Shown piece by piece: positions 11,873 through 22,599 of a DNA stretch of 64,000 nt (position 1 is its first letter; each line of letters begins with the position of its first letter). The stretch covers positions 94,436,113 to 94,500,112 of the forward strand of contig NC_080672.1 of the NCBI RefSeq assembly GCF_030247195.1, written 5' to 3'. The translations under genes and the position numbers were made by a program. The notes under the pieces are model-generated. The model was given only the letters and a program-made list of their open reading frames with translations, was not told the origin of the DNA and searched no databases. The stretch is from Topomyia yanbarensis (taxonomy: Eukaryota > Arthropoda > Insecta > Diptera > Culicidae).

Positions 11873-13140
11873 ATGGGGGGACCTTCGTGTCCCTTCGGTG
11901 AGGCAAATCTTAACCATTGTGCAGCAGCCCAGCAGCTGTTGTGGCAGTCGGTCTCGGAGTCGAGGACAGATGCCGCCCTCCTATCAGACCCGTACAACAT
12001 CCCTGTCGGCAACGGCAATGGGGTGTCGGACGGGTCTGGGATGGTGGCCGAGGGTGTTGCGATTGCCAAGATCAATGGTGTGTTCTATTGTAGCTGCTAC
12101 GTTCCACCAAGGTGGCCCATAGAACAGTTCAACCAGTCATAGCGGGAGACTTTAACGCTTGGACAGTACAGTGGGGCAGCCGCTGTACAAATAGCAGGGT
12201 CCAAGCGCTAATGGAGGCGCTTGCGAAACTCGATACTGTGTTAGCTAATAATGGTTCCGCTAGCACATTCCGTAGAAACGGGGTGGAGGCATGGATTGAC
12301 GTAACATTTGCCAGCCCGAGTCTGGTTCCAGGCATGGAATGGAGGGTAGACGAAGGCTACACCCATAGCGATCATTTAGCAATCCGCTTTAGGATCAACT
12401 ATGGTGTGCAATATCTGAGGGCGGGAGATCCCTGTCAGGTACGCGGGTGGAAGTCCAATCACTTCGACAGCGAAGCTTTCACCGCGGCCCTGGGACTGGA
12501 GGCCAACACCGACAGTCGAAGCGGGGATGCGCTGGTAGCCGTTCTATCACGCGCGTGCGACGCCACTATGCCGAGAAAACCCCTGCCAAGAAACGGCAGA
12601 TGCCCGGTATACTGGTGGAGTGCCGAGATTGCAGCTCTACGATCAGCCTGCCTCAGAGCTAGACGTAGGATGCAAAGAGCCCGCACCGAGGATGCAAGAG
12701 AGAACCGCCGTGAAGTGTTTCGAGCTGCGAAATTGGCCCTTAACAAGGCCATTAAAAGCAGCAAGAGAGCGTGTTTCGACAACCTGTGTGAGAGTGCCAA
12801 CGCGAATCCGTGGGGTGACGCCTACAGAATCGTGATGGCCAAGACCAAAGGGGGCTCTTCACCCCCAGAACGGTCTCCGGATCGGTTGGCGACGATTATC
12901 GAAGCACTCTTCCCGTCTCGAGCCACAAGCCCCTGGCCACCTGCACTACGAGACAGTGCGGGCACGGCCGAAATGGTGTCTCCGGCGACGAACGAAGAAC
13001 TACTCGCAGTGGCTAATTCCCTAGCAGCGAACAAAGCTCCAGGGCCGGATGGAGTACCAAACAGCGCTCTCAAGGCAGCGATCATAGCGAACGCGAATAT
13101 GTTCAGGCTAACTATGCAAAGATGCCTTGACGTGTGGTAG
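11873..13140 (+). pseudogene. R1-like ORF2: endonuclease and RT start
   Basis: Two overlapping frames (11873-12142 and 12112-13140) carry an APE-type endonuclease: the N-terminal NLNHC, AGDFNAW (catalytic Asp and Asn) at about 12138, and HSDHLAIRF at about 12370. The linker is followed by NKAPGPDGVPNSALK, the RT0/RT1 entry motif, at about 13030. The frame ends at 13138, so no RT active site is present. One frameshift lies near 12120. The element cannot move. Confidence 0.82.
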
Positions 13141-13599
13141 CTTGGCATGTACTAATAGCACGCGTACTGGGTAGTACGTAAATGTATTCTCCATTGTAAA
13201 AAAAACACATATTCATGCAAACCCACCGCTCGCGTGATCATGAATCGTTCACGTCCGGAAGTCTACCCTCGGTTATAGAAGCCTAGACTCACACCTTCAG
13301 TTGGATCAATCAAACAATGACACTCATACTCACTAGACAAAACGTTCCATGGGGACATGATCTGGAACTGCAGTGATATGGGGAAACTGACTCTTCTAGC
13401 ATCTAGCACTAGAAATTAAGCATTAGACTCACGTTCCTCGCGCAATCATTTAAGAATGCATCGAATTTATGCACGCGAAGTTACACACACGCTAGCACAA
13501 GCGACAAACACGTTAACATACAAACGCTCGAGCCCTTCGCGATCACACTATCCACGCCAACAAACAGATATGCACCCCTGGACTCGAACGCTAAACCCT
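13141..13599. other. Unassigned repeat DNA after the R1-like LINE
   Basis: This stretch has no coding signal. It contains an A-run (13198-13206) and a segment similar to 9990-10130, consistent with a shared repeat on both sides of the R1-like copy. Confidence 0.35.
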
Positions 13600-13868
13600 T
13601 CCACGCAACATGGTGGGGCGCCCATCCAGAAGATCTGATCAGCCTGTACCAAACAACGATATTATCGGTGATGTACTACTGCTCTTTCCGTTTGCGCTCC
13701 GCTGCGAACATACAGTATATTCATCAAACTGAAGCGAACCCAGTATTGTTGTTTGCGTATTGCTTTGGGTTGCATGTAGTCGACCCATACGATGAGCCTA
13801 GAAGTGCTGACGGGCGTCCTTCCGCTGAAAAATCGGGTTTGGGCTCTTCCATTATGAAGATCGGTTGA
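13600..13868 (+). mobile_element. I-like LINE fragment (ORF2 after RT)
   Basis: The DNA aligns with the intact minus-strand element from the AACATGGTGGGG segment, through the region encoding LYQTTILSVLEYGCF and ALGCMHSTHTMSLEVL, to PLKNRFWDL. It carries frameshifts. It continues the order of the I fragments at 4290-7055 and 9035-9195. Confidence 0.8.
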
Positions 13869-14286
13869 GTTTTTACTATAAATGTAAACCAAACTCACAC
13901 GTGTCATAGGTGTGTATTGATGACAAACTTTGTATGACGTGTCATAATCGAGCATGGAAAATTTTCCATAGAAAAAAATCATTAATTATTAACTTTTATT
14001 CATACCTTTGACTTCATTCGATCTATAACCAATCGGTGAGATGCATTTTGAGGGAGATGAGTCAGGGAATCTAGAAAAAATAGTTATTTTTGGTTACAGT
14101 GTTGCCAAATTTGCTATATTTCCAGTTTAAAACTTAAACTGCATTTTTCCTAATTCGTGTATTTTTGTTTTAAAAATGATTGCGCCATTGTGTTTCTCAG
14201 ATCGTTTTACACATAAAACATCGTATGCATCGAGATTATCTGAACCAGTCCCACGACACAGTCATTTGAAGCAAAAAATTAATAAT
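13869..14286. repeat. Dispersed unclassified repeat, copy 1, inserted in I-like DNA
   Basis: This is clearly similar to 61235-61620: both have ACACGTGTCATAGGTGT, then GAAAATTTTC, then AATCGGTGAGATGCATTTT, then TTACAGTGT(T/C)GCCAAA, and end near AGTCATTTGAAGC / AGTTATTTGAAGC. It separates two I fragments that are only about nine codons apart in the intact element, so it is an insertion. No inverted repeat ends were found. Confidence 0.65.
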
Positions 14287-14394
14287 GATGGTATGTTGAA
14301 TCCGTTAGTAATTGCGAATTTCGAGAGGCTTGTCGAGTTCAATTCTTATACCCGATTTATGTCCTTGTACTTCGATTACATGGCGCAAAACATC
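14287..14394 (+). mobile_element. I-like LINE fragment (MLNPLVIANFERL segment)
   Basis: The open frame matches the intact ORF2 (LNPLVIANCERLVELNSQTRFMSLYFDYMAQNI) with a few substitutions. It stops at MAQNI, where the sequence switches to an R1-like tail. Confidence 0.82.
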
Positions 14395-14625
14395 ACACGC
14401 GCAACTCGGTGTGTTGCCGATCCGTAACTGAGCCGAAATCGTCTGGAGGACCTCCTGCCGACTCGAGAAGAACCACCCGGCGTCCCAGTTCATGATAACT
14501 CCTGATGAAAACCTATTTCTAGTTTTAAGATGGTTGTAAAATTGTTCCCCTTAGTTTAATTACAAACTATATTACAACTCTACTTGACCCCCGTAATCTT
14601 AATAAAATTATATTATCCCCACTTG
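14395..14625 (+). mobile_element. LINE 3' tail, probably R1-like
   Basis: After the I fragment the sequence changes to a segment encoding NRLEDLLPTREEPPGVPV, followed by TGATAACTCCTGATGAAAAC and an AT-rich 3' UTR ending in AATAAAATTATATTATCCCC. The style fits a mosquito R1-family 3' end. It could be the missing end of the copy at 10137-13140, but the I fragments lying between would then need a rearrangement. The family call is from memory. Confidence 0.4.
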
Positions 14626-14689
14626 TATAAGAAAGAATTTGGTACCGTTCCGTACCTTATCAAATAACCGAATTGAATAAAAAAAGCAC

Positions 14690-16450
14690 TCAGCACCAAA
14701 ATGTCGACCGCCACCATCCGACGATGAGTTTCCTGGTTTCAACAATGAACAGAATGGAAATAGCAATGAGGATAATGCCATTGCATCCGACGCTGGTGTC
14801 ATCGCACGAGTTAAATCGATTTCTCGCCAACGCCACCAGTTACTGAAGAAGGTACACTCAGGTTTTTTTACGCGGGGGATACGAGCCGCGTAAATGAAAA
14901 CCGCGTAAATGAAAACCGCGTAAATTTCAAAATCCGCGTAAATGAAAACCGCGTAAATTTCAAAATCCGCGTAAATGAAAACCGCGTAAATTTCAAAATC
15001 CGCGTAAATGAAAACCGCGTAAATTTCAAAATCCGCGTAAATGAAAACCGCGTAAATTTCAAAATCCGCGTAAATGAAGACCACTTAAATTTAAGAATCC
15101 GCGATATAGGGAACCTCATTGATGGGTACCGCGTAAATTCCAAAATCCGCGTAAATGAAAACCGCGTAAATTTCAAAAACCGCGTAAATGAAAACCGCGT
15201 AAATTTCAAAAACCGCGTAAATGAAAACCGCGTAAATTTCAAAATCCGCGTAAATGAAAACCGCGTAAATTTCAAAATCCGCGTAAAAAAAAACCGCGTA
15301 AAAAAATACCGCGCAAAAAAAAAACCGCGTATAAAAAAACTTGAGTGTACTTCGTATCCAAGAAGCTCTCGACAACCAGGAATTGGGAGTCCCGCATTTG
15401 AAAGTGTTTTAGAGCAACCTTCGTGCAGCTTGCTCCGAGTTCTCCAATTTCCATAATCAAATTTGTTGCTATTATCCCTGATGACGCAATGCCCCTCTAC
15501 GAAAACGTATACGTGCAATTCGAGCAGCTGTACAACATGGCATCAGCTGAAGTGGAATCTCGCATCATGCAGCATCAAGCTGACCTGACACCACAAATAG
15601 TAGTTAACCAACAACCACTGAAGGCACCTATTCCGGCGTTCGACGAAACTACACAGCATGGCCGAAGTTCAAAGCTATGTTCCGGGATGTTATGGCGCTT
15701 TCTCGAGATTCTGACGTAATTAAGCTATACCACCTCGACAAGGCTATAGTGGGTAATGCAGCCGGCGTTCTAGATGCGAAGGCAATAAACCAGGGAAATT
15801 AAGCTTTGAGGATATTGATGGAGAGATACGAGAACAAGCGAGTTTTGAAATCCATATCCGTGGACTTTTGATTTTTCGTCCGTATCAACGAACTGCGATA
15901 TCTTCTAAACGAGTGCACAAAACACGTGTAAAGTTTAGAGTACCAGAACCAGGAGATGTCTGGTATGTCTGAGCTGAATGTGGTCTACCTACTGACAGTT
16001 GCATTGGATAAATCAACCAGAAAACATTGGGAGCAGTCTCTTAAGCCTAGAGAGCTACCGAAATTTCAGCAAACGATGGACTTTCTGAAGTCGCATTGCC
16101 AAGTTTTGGAGATGCGAATCTGTTAGTTCCGGCACGAGTTCAAAGACGAATTCCGCCCAGAAAGCACATTCTTCGCAACCGAATCTCGTCAGCCAGCGAG
16201 CACATATTGCTACGTCAAATCAATGAAAAATGTGATTTTTGTGGTGGTCCACACCTGAATTATCAATGTGACAAGTTAAGCACTCTTTCCAGCAGCGAAC
16301 GGAAGGAAAGGGTGAGAGCAGCTGGAGTTAGCTTCAACTGCTTCAGGAAGGGTCATCGTTCGAACAACTGTACGTCATCCAAAAGCTGTCATAAATGCCA
16401 GAAGTGGCACCATACTCAGTTGCCCGAAAATGAGGCCACACCGAAACACG
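14690..16450 (+). pseudogene. BEL/Pao Gag with zinc knuckles
   Basis: After the MITE is set aside, the N-terminal coding line runs through RVKSISRQRHQLLKK into LRIQEALDNQ, then EFSNFHN. Further on LPTFDGRYEQWPKFK-type sequence is decayed to PIPAFDETTQHGRSSK (about 15630). The C-terminal part (16096-16623) has CDFCGGPHLNYQCDKL, then FNCFRKGHRSNNC and CHKCQKWHHTQLP, the three-knuckle pattern usual for BEL elements; the first Cys of the second knuckle is kept but its middle residues differ. Frameshifts and stops are present. Confidence 0.78.
14855..15347. mobile_element. TA-flanked MITE with internal 33-bp minisatellite
   Basis: 493 bp. The left end CACTCAGGTTTTTTTACGCG is the inverse of the right end, whose complement reads CACTCAAGTTTTTTTATACG. 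TA occurs on each side (14853-14854 and 15348-15349). Deleting the element and one TA restores the BEL gag frame exactly (LLKKV then LRIQEA). The core is a tandem array: alternating CCGCGTAAATGAAAA and CCGCGTAAATTTCAAAAT subunits, giving a 33-bp period over about 400 bp, nearly identical in the left half. The ORFs here simply translate the repeat. Confidence 0.88.
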
Positions 16451-16546
16451 ACTCCCGAATGAAAACAGCACCGACGATGGAGAATGAGGAATTCAAATCA
16501 ACTGGTCAAAGTGTGACGACTCCATCCCCACATCCAACAATCGAGA

Positions 16547-17950
16547 GTGGTATTTTTGCAAACCGCAGTCGCGGTGAAGGACAGAAACGACCAAACACAT
16601 CATTGCCGTGTTCTGTTGGATAGTCGCTCTCAGGTGAACTTCATCAGCGAAAGGATTCTAGGGATTCAAAAGCAGAGAGCTAGTGTTCCAATCGCTGGCA
16701 TAAACAATTTAAGGACAGCCGCACGTTACAAGATCGAGGTGAGCCTGATTTCCCGTTGCAGCAACTTCCGAGCTAAATAGGAACGCTTGGTAATTCCAAG
16801 AATCATCTGTACGATTCCATCGAAGAGCATCGACGTCACAGGTTGGAACATTCCTCGATGAATTCAGCTGGCCGATCCAACCTTTTTCCGTGCCGATAGC
16901 ATTGATATGCTGATCGGAGCAGAACTTTTCTTCAAGTTAATGAAGCCAGGTGACCTCGCTCTAATCGAAGGTCTCCCGGAGCTGCGTGAGTCACACTTTG
17001 GATGGTTAGTTGCAGGGACTAGACCAGCAGCTCGAATCTGTGCAATATGCGCAAGTGGCATCGATTCAATCTATCGAAGATTCGATACATAGATTCTGGG
17101 AGCTTGAACAAGTTCCAAACGCTGCACTCAGTACATCTGAAGAACAACGTTGTGAGAAACATTTTTCATCTACGTACTGCCGAGATTCGACCGGCAGATT
17201 TGTAATTCGACTGCCGCTCAAAAAAAAAACCCCGACGAGCTGGACAGCTGTCGTTCTTTAGATCCAAAACGATTTTACATGCTGGAGAACCGAAACCCCG
17301 ATTTGAAAATTCAATACGTTGATTTCATTCGGGAATACCAAACACTCGGTCCCGGTCAAGGAAGTGAACGAGGGAGATTACGAGCCCAGTAAAAAAACTT
17401 ATTACATGCCGCATCGCGCAGTGCTTCGTCCAGTTAACTCAACCACCAAATGCAGAGTAGTTGATTCCAGCGCGAAATCATCCGATACGAATTTAGCCCT
17501 TAACGACGTACTGGCTGTGGGACCAGTTGTGCAGAGTGAGCTGCTTGACATCGCATAAAGATTCCGAGTGCATCGTTACATTTTCTCATCCGATTTCTCC
17601 ACAATGTAGCACCAGATTCGCATGCATAAAAAGAACACCCGTTTTCAGAGAGTGTTCTGGAGAGATAATCCGACTGAACATCTGAAGATGCTAGAGTTGA
17701 CCACGGTTACTTATGGAACTGCATCAACTCCGTTCCAAGCAACTCGATGCTTGGTGCAACTAGCTAACGACGAAGGCGAAGAGTTTCCACTTGCTGCGAA
17801 CATCATAAAAAGGATTGCTACGTCGATGATATTTTGTCGGGCTCTGATACACTTGAAGAAGCCATCGAAGCGCATCATCTGCTCATATCGATGTTGGGAA
17901 GGGCTGGATTCATAAGTGGTGTTCAAATTCCTCAGAATTACTCGCACTCA
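16547..17950 (+). pseudogene. BEL/Pao protease and reverse transcriptase
   Basis: The protease motif reads LLDSRSQVNFIS at about 16612-16650 where BEL elements have LLDSGSQ, so the catalytic D-S-G Gly is replaced by Arg. The RT follows as RFWELEQVPN, CEKHFSSTYCRDSTGRF, YYMPHRAVLRP, then CRVVDSSAKSSDTNLALNDVL in successive frames. The active-site strand is readable at about 17818 as YVDDILSGSDTLEEA in the frame opposite to the longest ORF. Several frameshifts make it inactive. Confidence 0.78.
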
Positions 17951-18153
17951 TTCCGATCGACGAACGAGAATCAACGAAACCGATTGAAGATAACGACATC
18001 AACCAAGCAATAAAAATTCTTGGTCTACTCTGGGATCCATCCACCGATGAATTTTTTCTCGCAGGTATGCCATCTACGTTAACCGAATCCACGCGACCAG
18101 TTACGAAAAGAAGCATCTACTCTCAAGTAGCGAAACTGTAGGACCCACTGGGA

Positions 18154-19071
18154 ATGTATTCGCCAACCATTGTCTTCGCTAAACTACTAATACAACTACT
18201 TTGGCGCACAAAGAAGGACTGGGAAGATCCAGTGGACAACCAAATTGAGCATCAATGGAACGAACTTAAGCAGTCTCTAACACTTCTGAAACAATTATCC
18301 ACTCCACAGCGAGTTACTTTCGATGGAGCAGTAATGTATGAACTGCACGGTTTTTCTGACGCATCCACCATCGTCTTTGGAGTCAGCCTCTATATTTGCT
18401 GCATTCTATCCAATGGTTCGGCCAAATGTAGTTTGCTAACCAGTAAATGGAAGCTGGCTCCACTTCACGACGTATCGTTTCGGAGATTGGAACTGTGTGC
18501 AGCGGTCCTACTCTCCAACTTAGTAAGCAAGGTGCTTCCAATCATCCAAGTTGAATTCCAACAAGTCATGCTGTGGTCCGATAGCGAAATCGTGTTGGCA
18601 TGGTTAAAAAAGCATCCTAGTTGGCTGGATGTCTTCGTCCGAAATCGAGTTATTAAAATTCAACAACTCACTGATGGTCTGCAGTGGAACTATATTCGAT
18701 CAGCCGTTAACCCAGCTGACATTATTTCGCTTGGTCAGCTACCGGTAGCACTTATAACGAGTGGGATGTGGTGGGATGGACCTCAGTTTCTCAACGAGCC
18801 AGTGTTCACCATTGAGATACTTCATGACATTCCTGACGACGAGATTCCTGAGTTGAAACCAGAAATCGTGGTGACAACAGCATGGATCGAGGAGCAGTAC
18901 CGATGTTTGTCAACTGCAGCTCGTTCCGAAAACTACAGAGTTATCGCATGGGTATATCGTTTCATCAACAACGCTCGTAAAACGAAGACCAACCGTATTA
19001 TCCGTAGCAGGTTGACCGTTGGTGAGCTTCGCGATCATTGTGCGAGTAATTCAGCATGTCGAACTTGGTGA
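18154..19071 (+). pseudogene. BEL/Pao RNase H region
   Basis: This is a 305-codon open stretch. It has the Pao-type RT-RNase H linker MYSPTIVFAKLLIQLLW, then LHGFSDASTIVFGVSLY (first catalytic Asp), FRRLELCAAVLLSNL (Glu), MLWSDSEIVLAWL (Asp) and VNPADIISLGQLP, matching the NPAD motif of Pao elements. It is the longest intact piece of the element. The usual integrase start is not seen after it. Confidence 0.85.
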
Positions 19072-19321
19072 CGAAATCAAGCGAATATTCCTTGCAAACA
19101 TATCAACGCAATGAATCCGATTTACACTTATAATTATCTACGGACTCAGGATGCCAGCTTATGTTGGCTTCACTCATTTTTCAAAGAAACGTCGAAACAT
19201 TCACCCTCTTGGAGAATTTCTACTCTTTCAATAGAAAGAGGAAACACCGCAACGACCAACCGAAACAAGTGACACTTAGGATCCGTCGTGTACAGTCCAA
19301 CCCAATAAAGTGATTTTTAAA

Positions 19322-20360
19322 ACGAACAATGTTCTTTCGGAGATCAATGTGGGGTTTTCCCAATATTGAAGACTTATTTATTCAATTTATTGTCAAAAAA
19401 GCACATGCATTTTTCGTATGGCGATTTGAATACATTTAGAATAAGTTGCATGGGTCTTCCACTACACTCTTGTTTAAATTTTCATGGAAAAATAACTGGA
19501 TGATGGAGAGGTGATCATTCAAGTGACCCAGTATAAAAAGTATCAAACAAAGATACTTTCAAAAATAGAATGGTGTGCTTTTGTTTCCGTTCAGCTGCGA
19601 ACACTCACATTATGAAATTAAAACGAATACAGTATCTTGTTGAAGAATCGCCTTAGCTGGCATTCGATCCAAACGTAGTTGAAAATTTCTAATGACATGT
19701 CGAGCTTCAACAACAATCCAAATTCATGACAATGGCTTTTACTTACAGGTCACCATCTAATTACGTTCCCACATGTTCTAATTCTCCCGCTTCCCCTTTT
19801 TTCGACACGTCAATGCTAGTAGCATTAGATCACTACAGTCTGGGAATCCTTGATACTTTACTTCATAACTATTAATTTATCCTCACCCATCGTCTCAGTA
19901 CATTTGAGGCACTGCACTCATTGAACATTGACAAGCTCCTTTCTTTTTGAGAAATATATCCTGGGAATAACTATTGAACTTAACAAACAAAACTGATCCA
20001 TTTACCTCAGTGTGGGTTCCCGCTCATTATTCCGTATCGGGTAATGAAAGAGCGCAAATTTTTGGTGAAATTTATGAAAGAATATTATAGTGCTTCTCAT
20101 CAGAAGACGCATACTAACTGATAAACGCCCTGGGACAATAAAGATCTGGGACGATGGTTGCACTCAATTATCCCTAATGGATCAACGAAGACATGGTTCA
20201 AAGAGTTAGACTCAAGTCAGGACTTCATTCGTGTGCTGTCTAGGCTCATGTACAATCATTATATGCCAATAAGTAGATTCCTTACAACCCCAAAGTTCTA
20301 ATCTGTGACATCCTCATTCTCCGCAACCTAACTCTATCATATGCTACTAGTTTTTTATCC
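19322..20360 (+). mobile_element. Old I-like LINE relic
   Basis: This is strongly decayed but collinear with ORF2: GTATGGCG...TTGCATGGGTCTTCC near 19418 (FSHGDLS...YMGLP), TTTCCGTTCAGCTGCGAACA near 19586 (FRFAAN), GTGTGGGTTCCCGCTCATTATTCC near 20010 (WVPSHCS, RNase H), and GATCTGGGACGATGGTTGCACTC near 20143 (LGRWLHS). It runs in the same order as ORF2 and is older than the other copies. Confidence 0.75.
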
Positions 20361-20454
20361 ATTGCTACTCATAAGTCAATTAGATTTTAAGCAGTTATTT
20401 AAGTTTGCTCAAGCTCAACAAAGTAAAGAAAATAAACAAAGATCCATAATCGAT

Positions 20455-21060
20455 TGAATTCCAGAACATATGGGTGTAGAAGTTAATGTAATTGCTGATG
20501 AACCAACAAGTAACAGAGCTACCAATAGGTTTATTGGTTCTGAATATTTTGTAGCACATCAGTTCAATTTAGCTAGACCACATCAAACTAGACAACAATT
20601 TAAAAAAATACTGCCCATTAAAGCATAAGAGTACTGAAAAACAGCAAGTCGAGAAAAACGTTGTTCAAGATTTAAACTTTCATTGAGCCTTTGGATGGGA
20701 CAACCATGTTTTGGTATTTTTTCGAAGTTTACCAAACAAACCTGGTAATCATACTTGTGCATTGTCGGTCCATACGGGATTTTTATGCTTTTATGGGTAG
20801 ATTAGGTCTTAACAAAAAGAATCACATTACCTTCATACATCGTTTAGATACTTCCCTAGCAGAAGCCATTTACAAAGGACACAAAACTCGATCTAACGCT
20901 TCCCCAATGAGGTGTGCGAAATATCACAACACTTTCTTAAGGCATATTCTTAAGAGAAATATCTCCAGAAGCAGTGGTTTTCAACTTCCAACCCGACTTT
21001 GTTGAAATTTATAAGATACACCAAGATAAAAGAGTGCAAAAAGAAAGAGCAAAATGATGA
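20455..21060 (+). mobile_element. Remnant of a second LINE RNase H domain
   Basis: At 20469 the frame reads MGVEVNVIADEPTSNRAT, resembling the GxxGNxxADELAR motif that closes LINE RNase H domains. A low-quality continuation follows to about 21040. It differs from the I-like family (SIAGNEKADSLA), so it is another element. The identification is weak. Confidence 0.4.
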
Positions 21061-21459
21061 GACCACAAGCCTAACTTCAGCTACCCAGAGACAGATTTTT
21101 GATAGCAGAAGTAATACGAGGATAGCATACAGCAAATAAGGATGATTATATTCGGCGTTTGTCATTGTTTTGCTAATGTTTCGTTGTAATAAAAAACGAA
21201 AAAATTGTTTTACTCCATTTATCCAATTCAAATATATTTTGCATCCTTTAAGGAAAAATTCACAATTCAACATTTCATTAAATATTTTTTTCAAACAATA
21301 ACAATCGCTTCAGTAGTATAATTATGTAAACTTGTTTGCTGTATCCTATACCTACGTAACAAGAAAAAAAGCAATAACTTGAAATGACCATAACTGTTCT
21401 GTGTTGTGCTCAAATAGGAACTCTGGTTTCAAATATCAATAAACTGCAACTGGTAACTA

Positions 21460-21702
21460 CTATTCGCTCGAACTCTTTCTGACGTGCATCTTCAGCTTGG
21501 TGTCGATGTGATTCAGTGACTGATTCAAGGCACTTTCAAAACTGTCACTACAATTGCATTCCAAACTAACGTAGCCGCTAGTATTATTAACGCTATTGAT
21601 TCCACCATTGATACCTCCCCCACCACTGCTGTTGCAACAATCCGCCCCGCTACTATCGTTTCTACTACTACTGCTACTATTTAGAAAGCTGAAACCATGT
21701 AC
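21460..21702 (-). CDS. Pop2: Pop2 alternative C-terminus by read-through of the exon donor
   Basis: Beyond the donor at 21703 the frame stays open for 80 more codons (VHGFSFLNSSSSSRNDSSG... to KMHVRKSSSE) before a stop. Its Ser/Asn/Gly-rich composition resembles the genuine C-terminal insert in the terminal exon and unlike random AT-rich intron. If used, it gives a deadenylase that keeps all four catalytic acidic residues but lacks the conserved MFFED...GLG tail. No strong AATAAA was found just downstream, so a transcript is needed to confirm it. Confidence 0.5.
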   Translation of the reverse strand, partial: VHGFSFLNSSSSSRNDSSGADCCNSSGGGGINGGINSVNNTSGYVSLECNCSDSFESALNQSLNHIDTKLKMHVRKSSSE

Positions 21703-22509
21703 CTCTCGCATCTTGAAGAACGCCATCCCGGTGAGAAGCGAATCCGAACCGGCCTGATGTTGTGGTCCGATACGTCGTAGCTCCAGCTGATCAGCGACCT
21801 CCTGCAGACCACCCTTCAGATTCTTGCAACTCTTCATCAGATATTTCACGTCATAAATCGTCGGAAAGTAGATTCGTAGCAGCTCGAAGAAATCGCTCTC
21901 CTCCGCCGGAAGGTTCTGATCTGTCAAAAGCTTCAGTAGATAGCCAAAATCATACCCGGAGTGGAAGCTGAGCCACTTGATGTTATCCATCAGTACGATA
22001 CCGGAGGTCATCAACAGTTCGGCAAAATCCAAAGGATCGATTCCGTCTTCCTCGTGCTTCTTGAATTGTATGCCCGAATTTTGCAGCAGATCGATCGAAT
22101 CCTGCGCGTACATGTCCTCATTAAGATTGAACTTGAAATTGAACTGCCACGTAGAAAATCCAGGTGGCGTACGACCATCCTCGTCCATAAAAGTCAACCC
22201 CAGCTGGATGATTCTCAGTAGATCAACATTACAGCGCAGAAACTGATACTGGTAGTCGGCCGACGAACGGAACTCACCCACAGGACGTGCGACCACGCCC
22301 GGGAACTCGGTGTCCATCGCAACATAGTGATACTTCTGCACGATATGCCGAATCGTGCGAAATTCCTCGTCCAGGTTGTGCCGCCACACATCTCGTATAC
22401 CGCATTCTTCGTTCGATTGCGTATTCATGTTATTGCCATTTCCACCACCTCCACCTCCTCCTCCGCCAGTATGATTTCCTCCTCCGCCACCGCCGACTGC
22501 CGATGGCAT
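21703..22509 (-). CDS. Pop2: Pop2/CNOT7 deadenylase, main catalytic exon
   Basis: This encodes residues 1-269 of the poly(A)-specific 3' exonuclease of the CCR4-NOT complex, which shortens mRNA tails in the cytoplasm. A Gly-rich leader (residues 6-27) precedes ECGIRDVW and the DEDD nuclease fold. The catalytic acids are in VAMDTEFPG (Asp66, Glu68), HSGYDFGYLL and QHQAGSDSLLTG, the last with the nearby His. The start chosen is the ATG at 22507-22509: the bases upstream read TTCTCTTATTTTGCAG then GCAATG, a clear acceptor at 22513-22514, so GCA is the last leader codon. The donor is GAG-GTACAT at 21702. Full length with the terminal exon is 378 aa; family members without the low-complexity parts are about 285-300 aa. 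Confidence 0.95.
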
Positions 22510-22599
22510 TGCCTGCAAAATAAGAGAACTTTAGTAAGGTCATTTGAAAAGTCTATTCAAAATTGGTTGTCCTGGTCTGGTGTCGCTGAAAGAGAAATG

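Larger units (their letters stand above)
10137..13140 (+). mobile_element. R1-clade-like LINE, truncated at both the ORF junction and the 3' end
   Basis: About 350 bp of GC-rich leader (including TGTGGGGTACCTGGGCAACC at about 10382) precedes ORF1 at 10485. ORF1 has CCHC knuckles, followed by an endonuclease and the very start of the reverse transcriptase. Composition (GC-rich, Arg/Ala/Glu-rich products) differs sharply from the AT-rich surroundings. An internal deletion fuses the ORF1 end to ORF2. The copy stops at a TAG in the RT N-terminus, so it has lost most of its 3' half. LINEs usually lose the 5' end instead, so this loss came after insertion. Confidence 0.85.
14640..19320 (+). mobile_element. 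BEL/Pao LTR retrotransposon, degenerate
   Basis: The Pao-type order is visible: gag (14690 to about 16450) with knuckles, aspartic protease (about 16580), reverse transcriptase (17010-17950) and RNase H (18154-19071). The frames shift repeatedly. Integrase is missing: the coding line ends about 19110 in a segment resembling the linker after RNase H (TVGELREA-like), then a short 3' stretch with AATAAA at 19304. No paired LTRs could be found. The gag is split by a MITE at 14855-15347. It lies antisense to Pop2 in intron 2. Confidence 0.85.

Noticed and set aside
14885..15330. Regular repeats that could suggest a CRISPR array
   Set aside because: No unique spacers, animal genome, inside an element with inverted ends.
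14868..15518. Long minus-strand frames with KFTRFSFTRIL or YADFEIYAVFI repeats
   Set aside because: They are translations of the 33-bp minisatellite in several frames; no start, no homology, inside a MITE.
19345..19420. Third I copy breaking at the same place as copies at 7052 and 9035
   Set aside because: Alignment continues upstream to about 19320, so it does not share the breakpoint.
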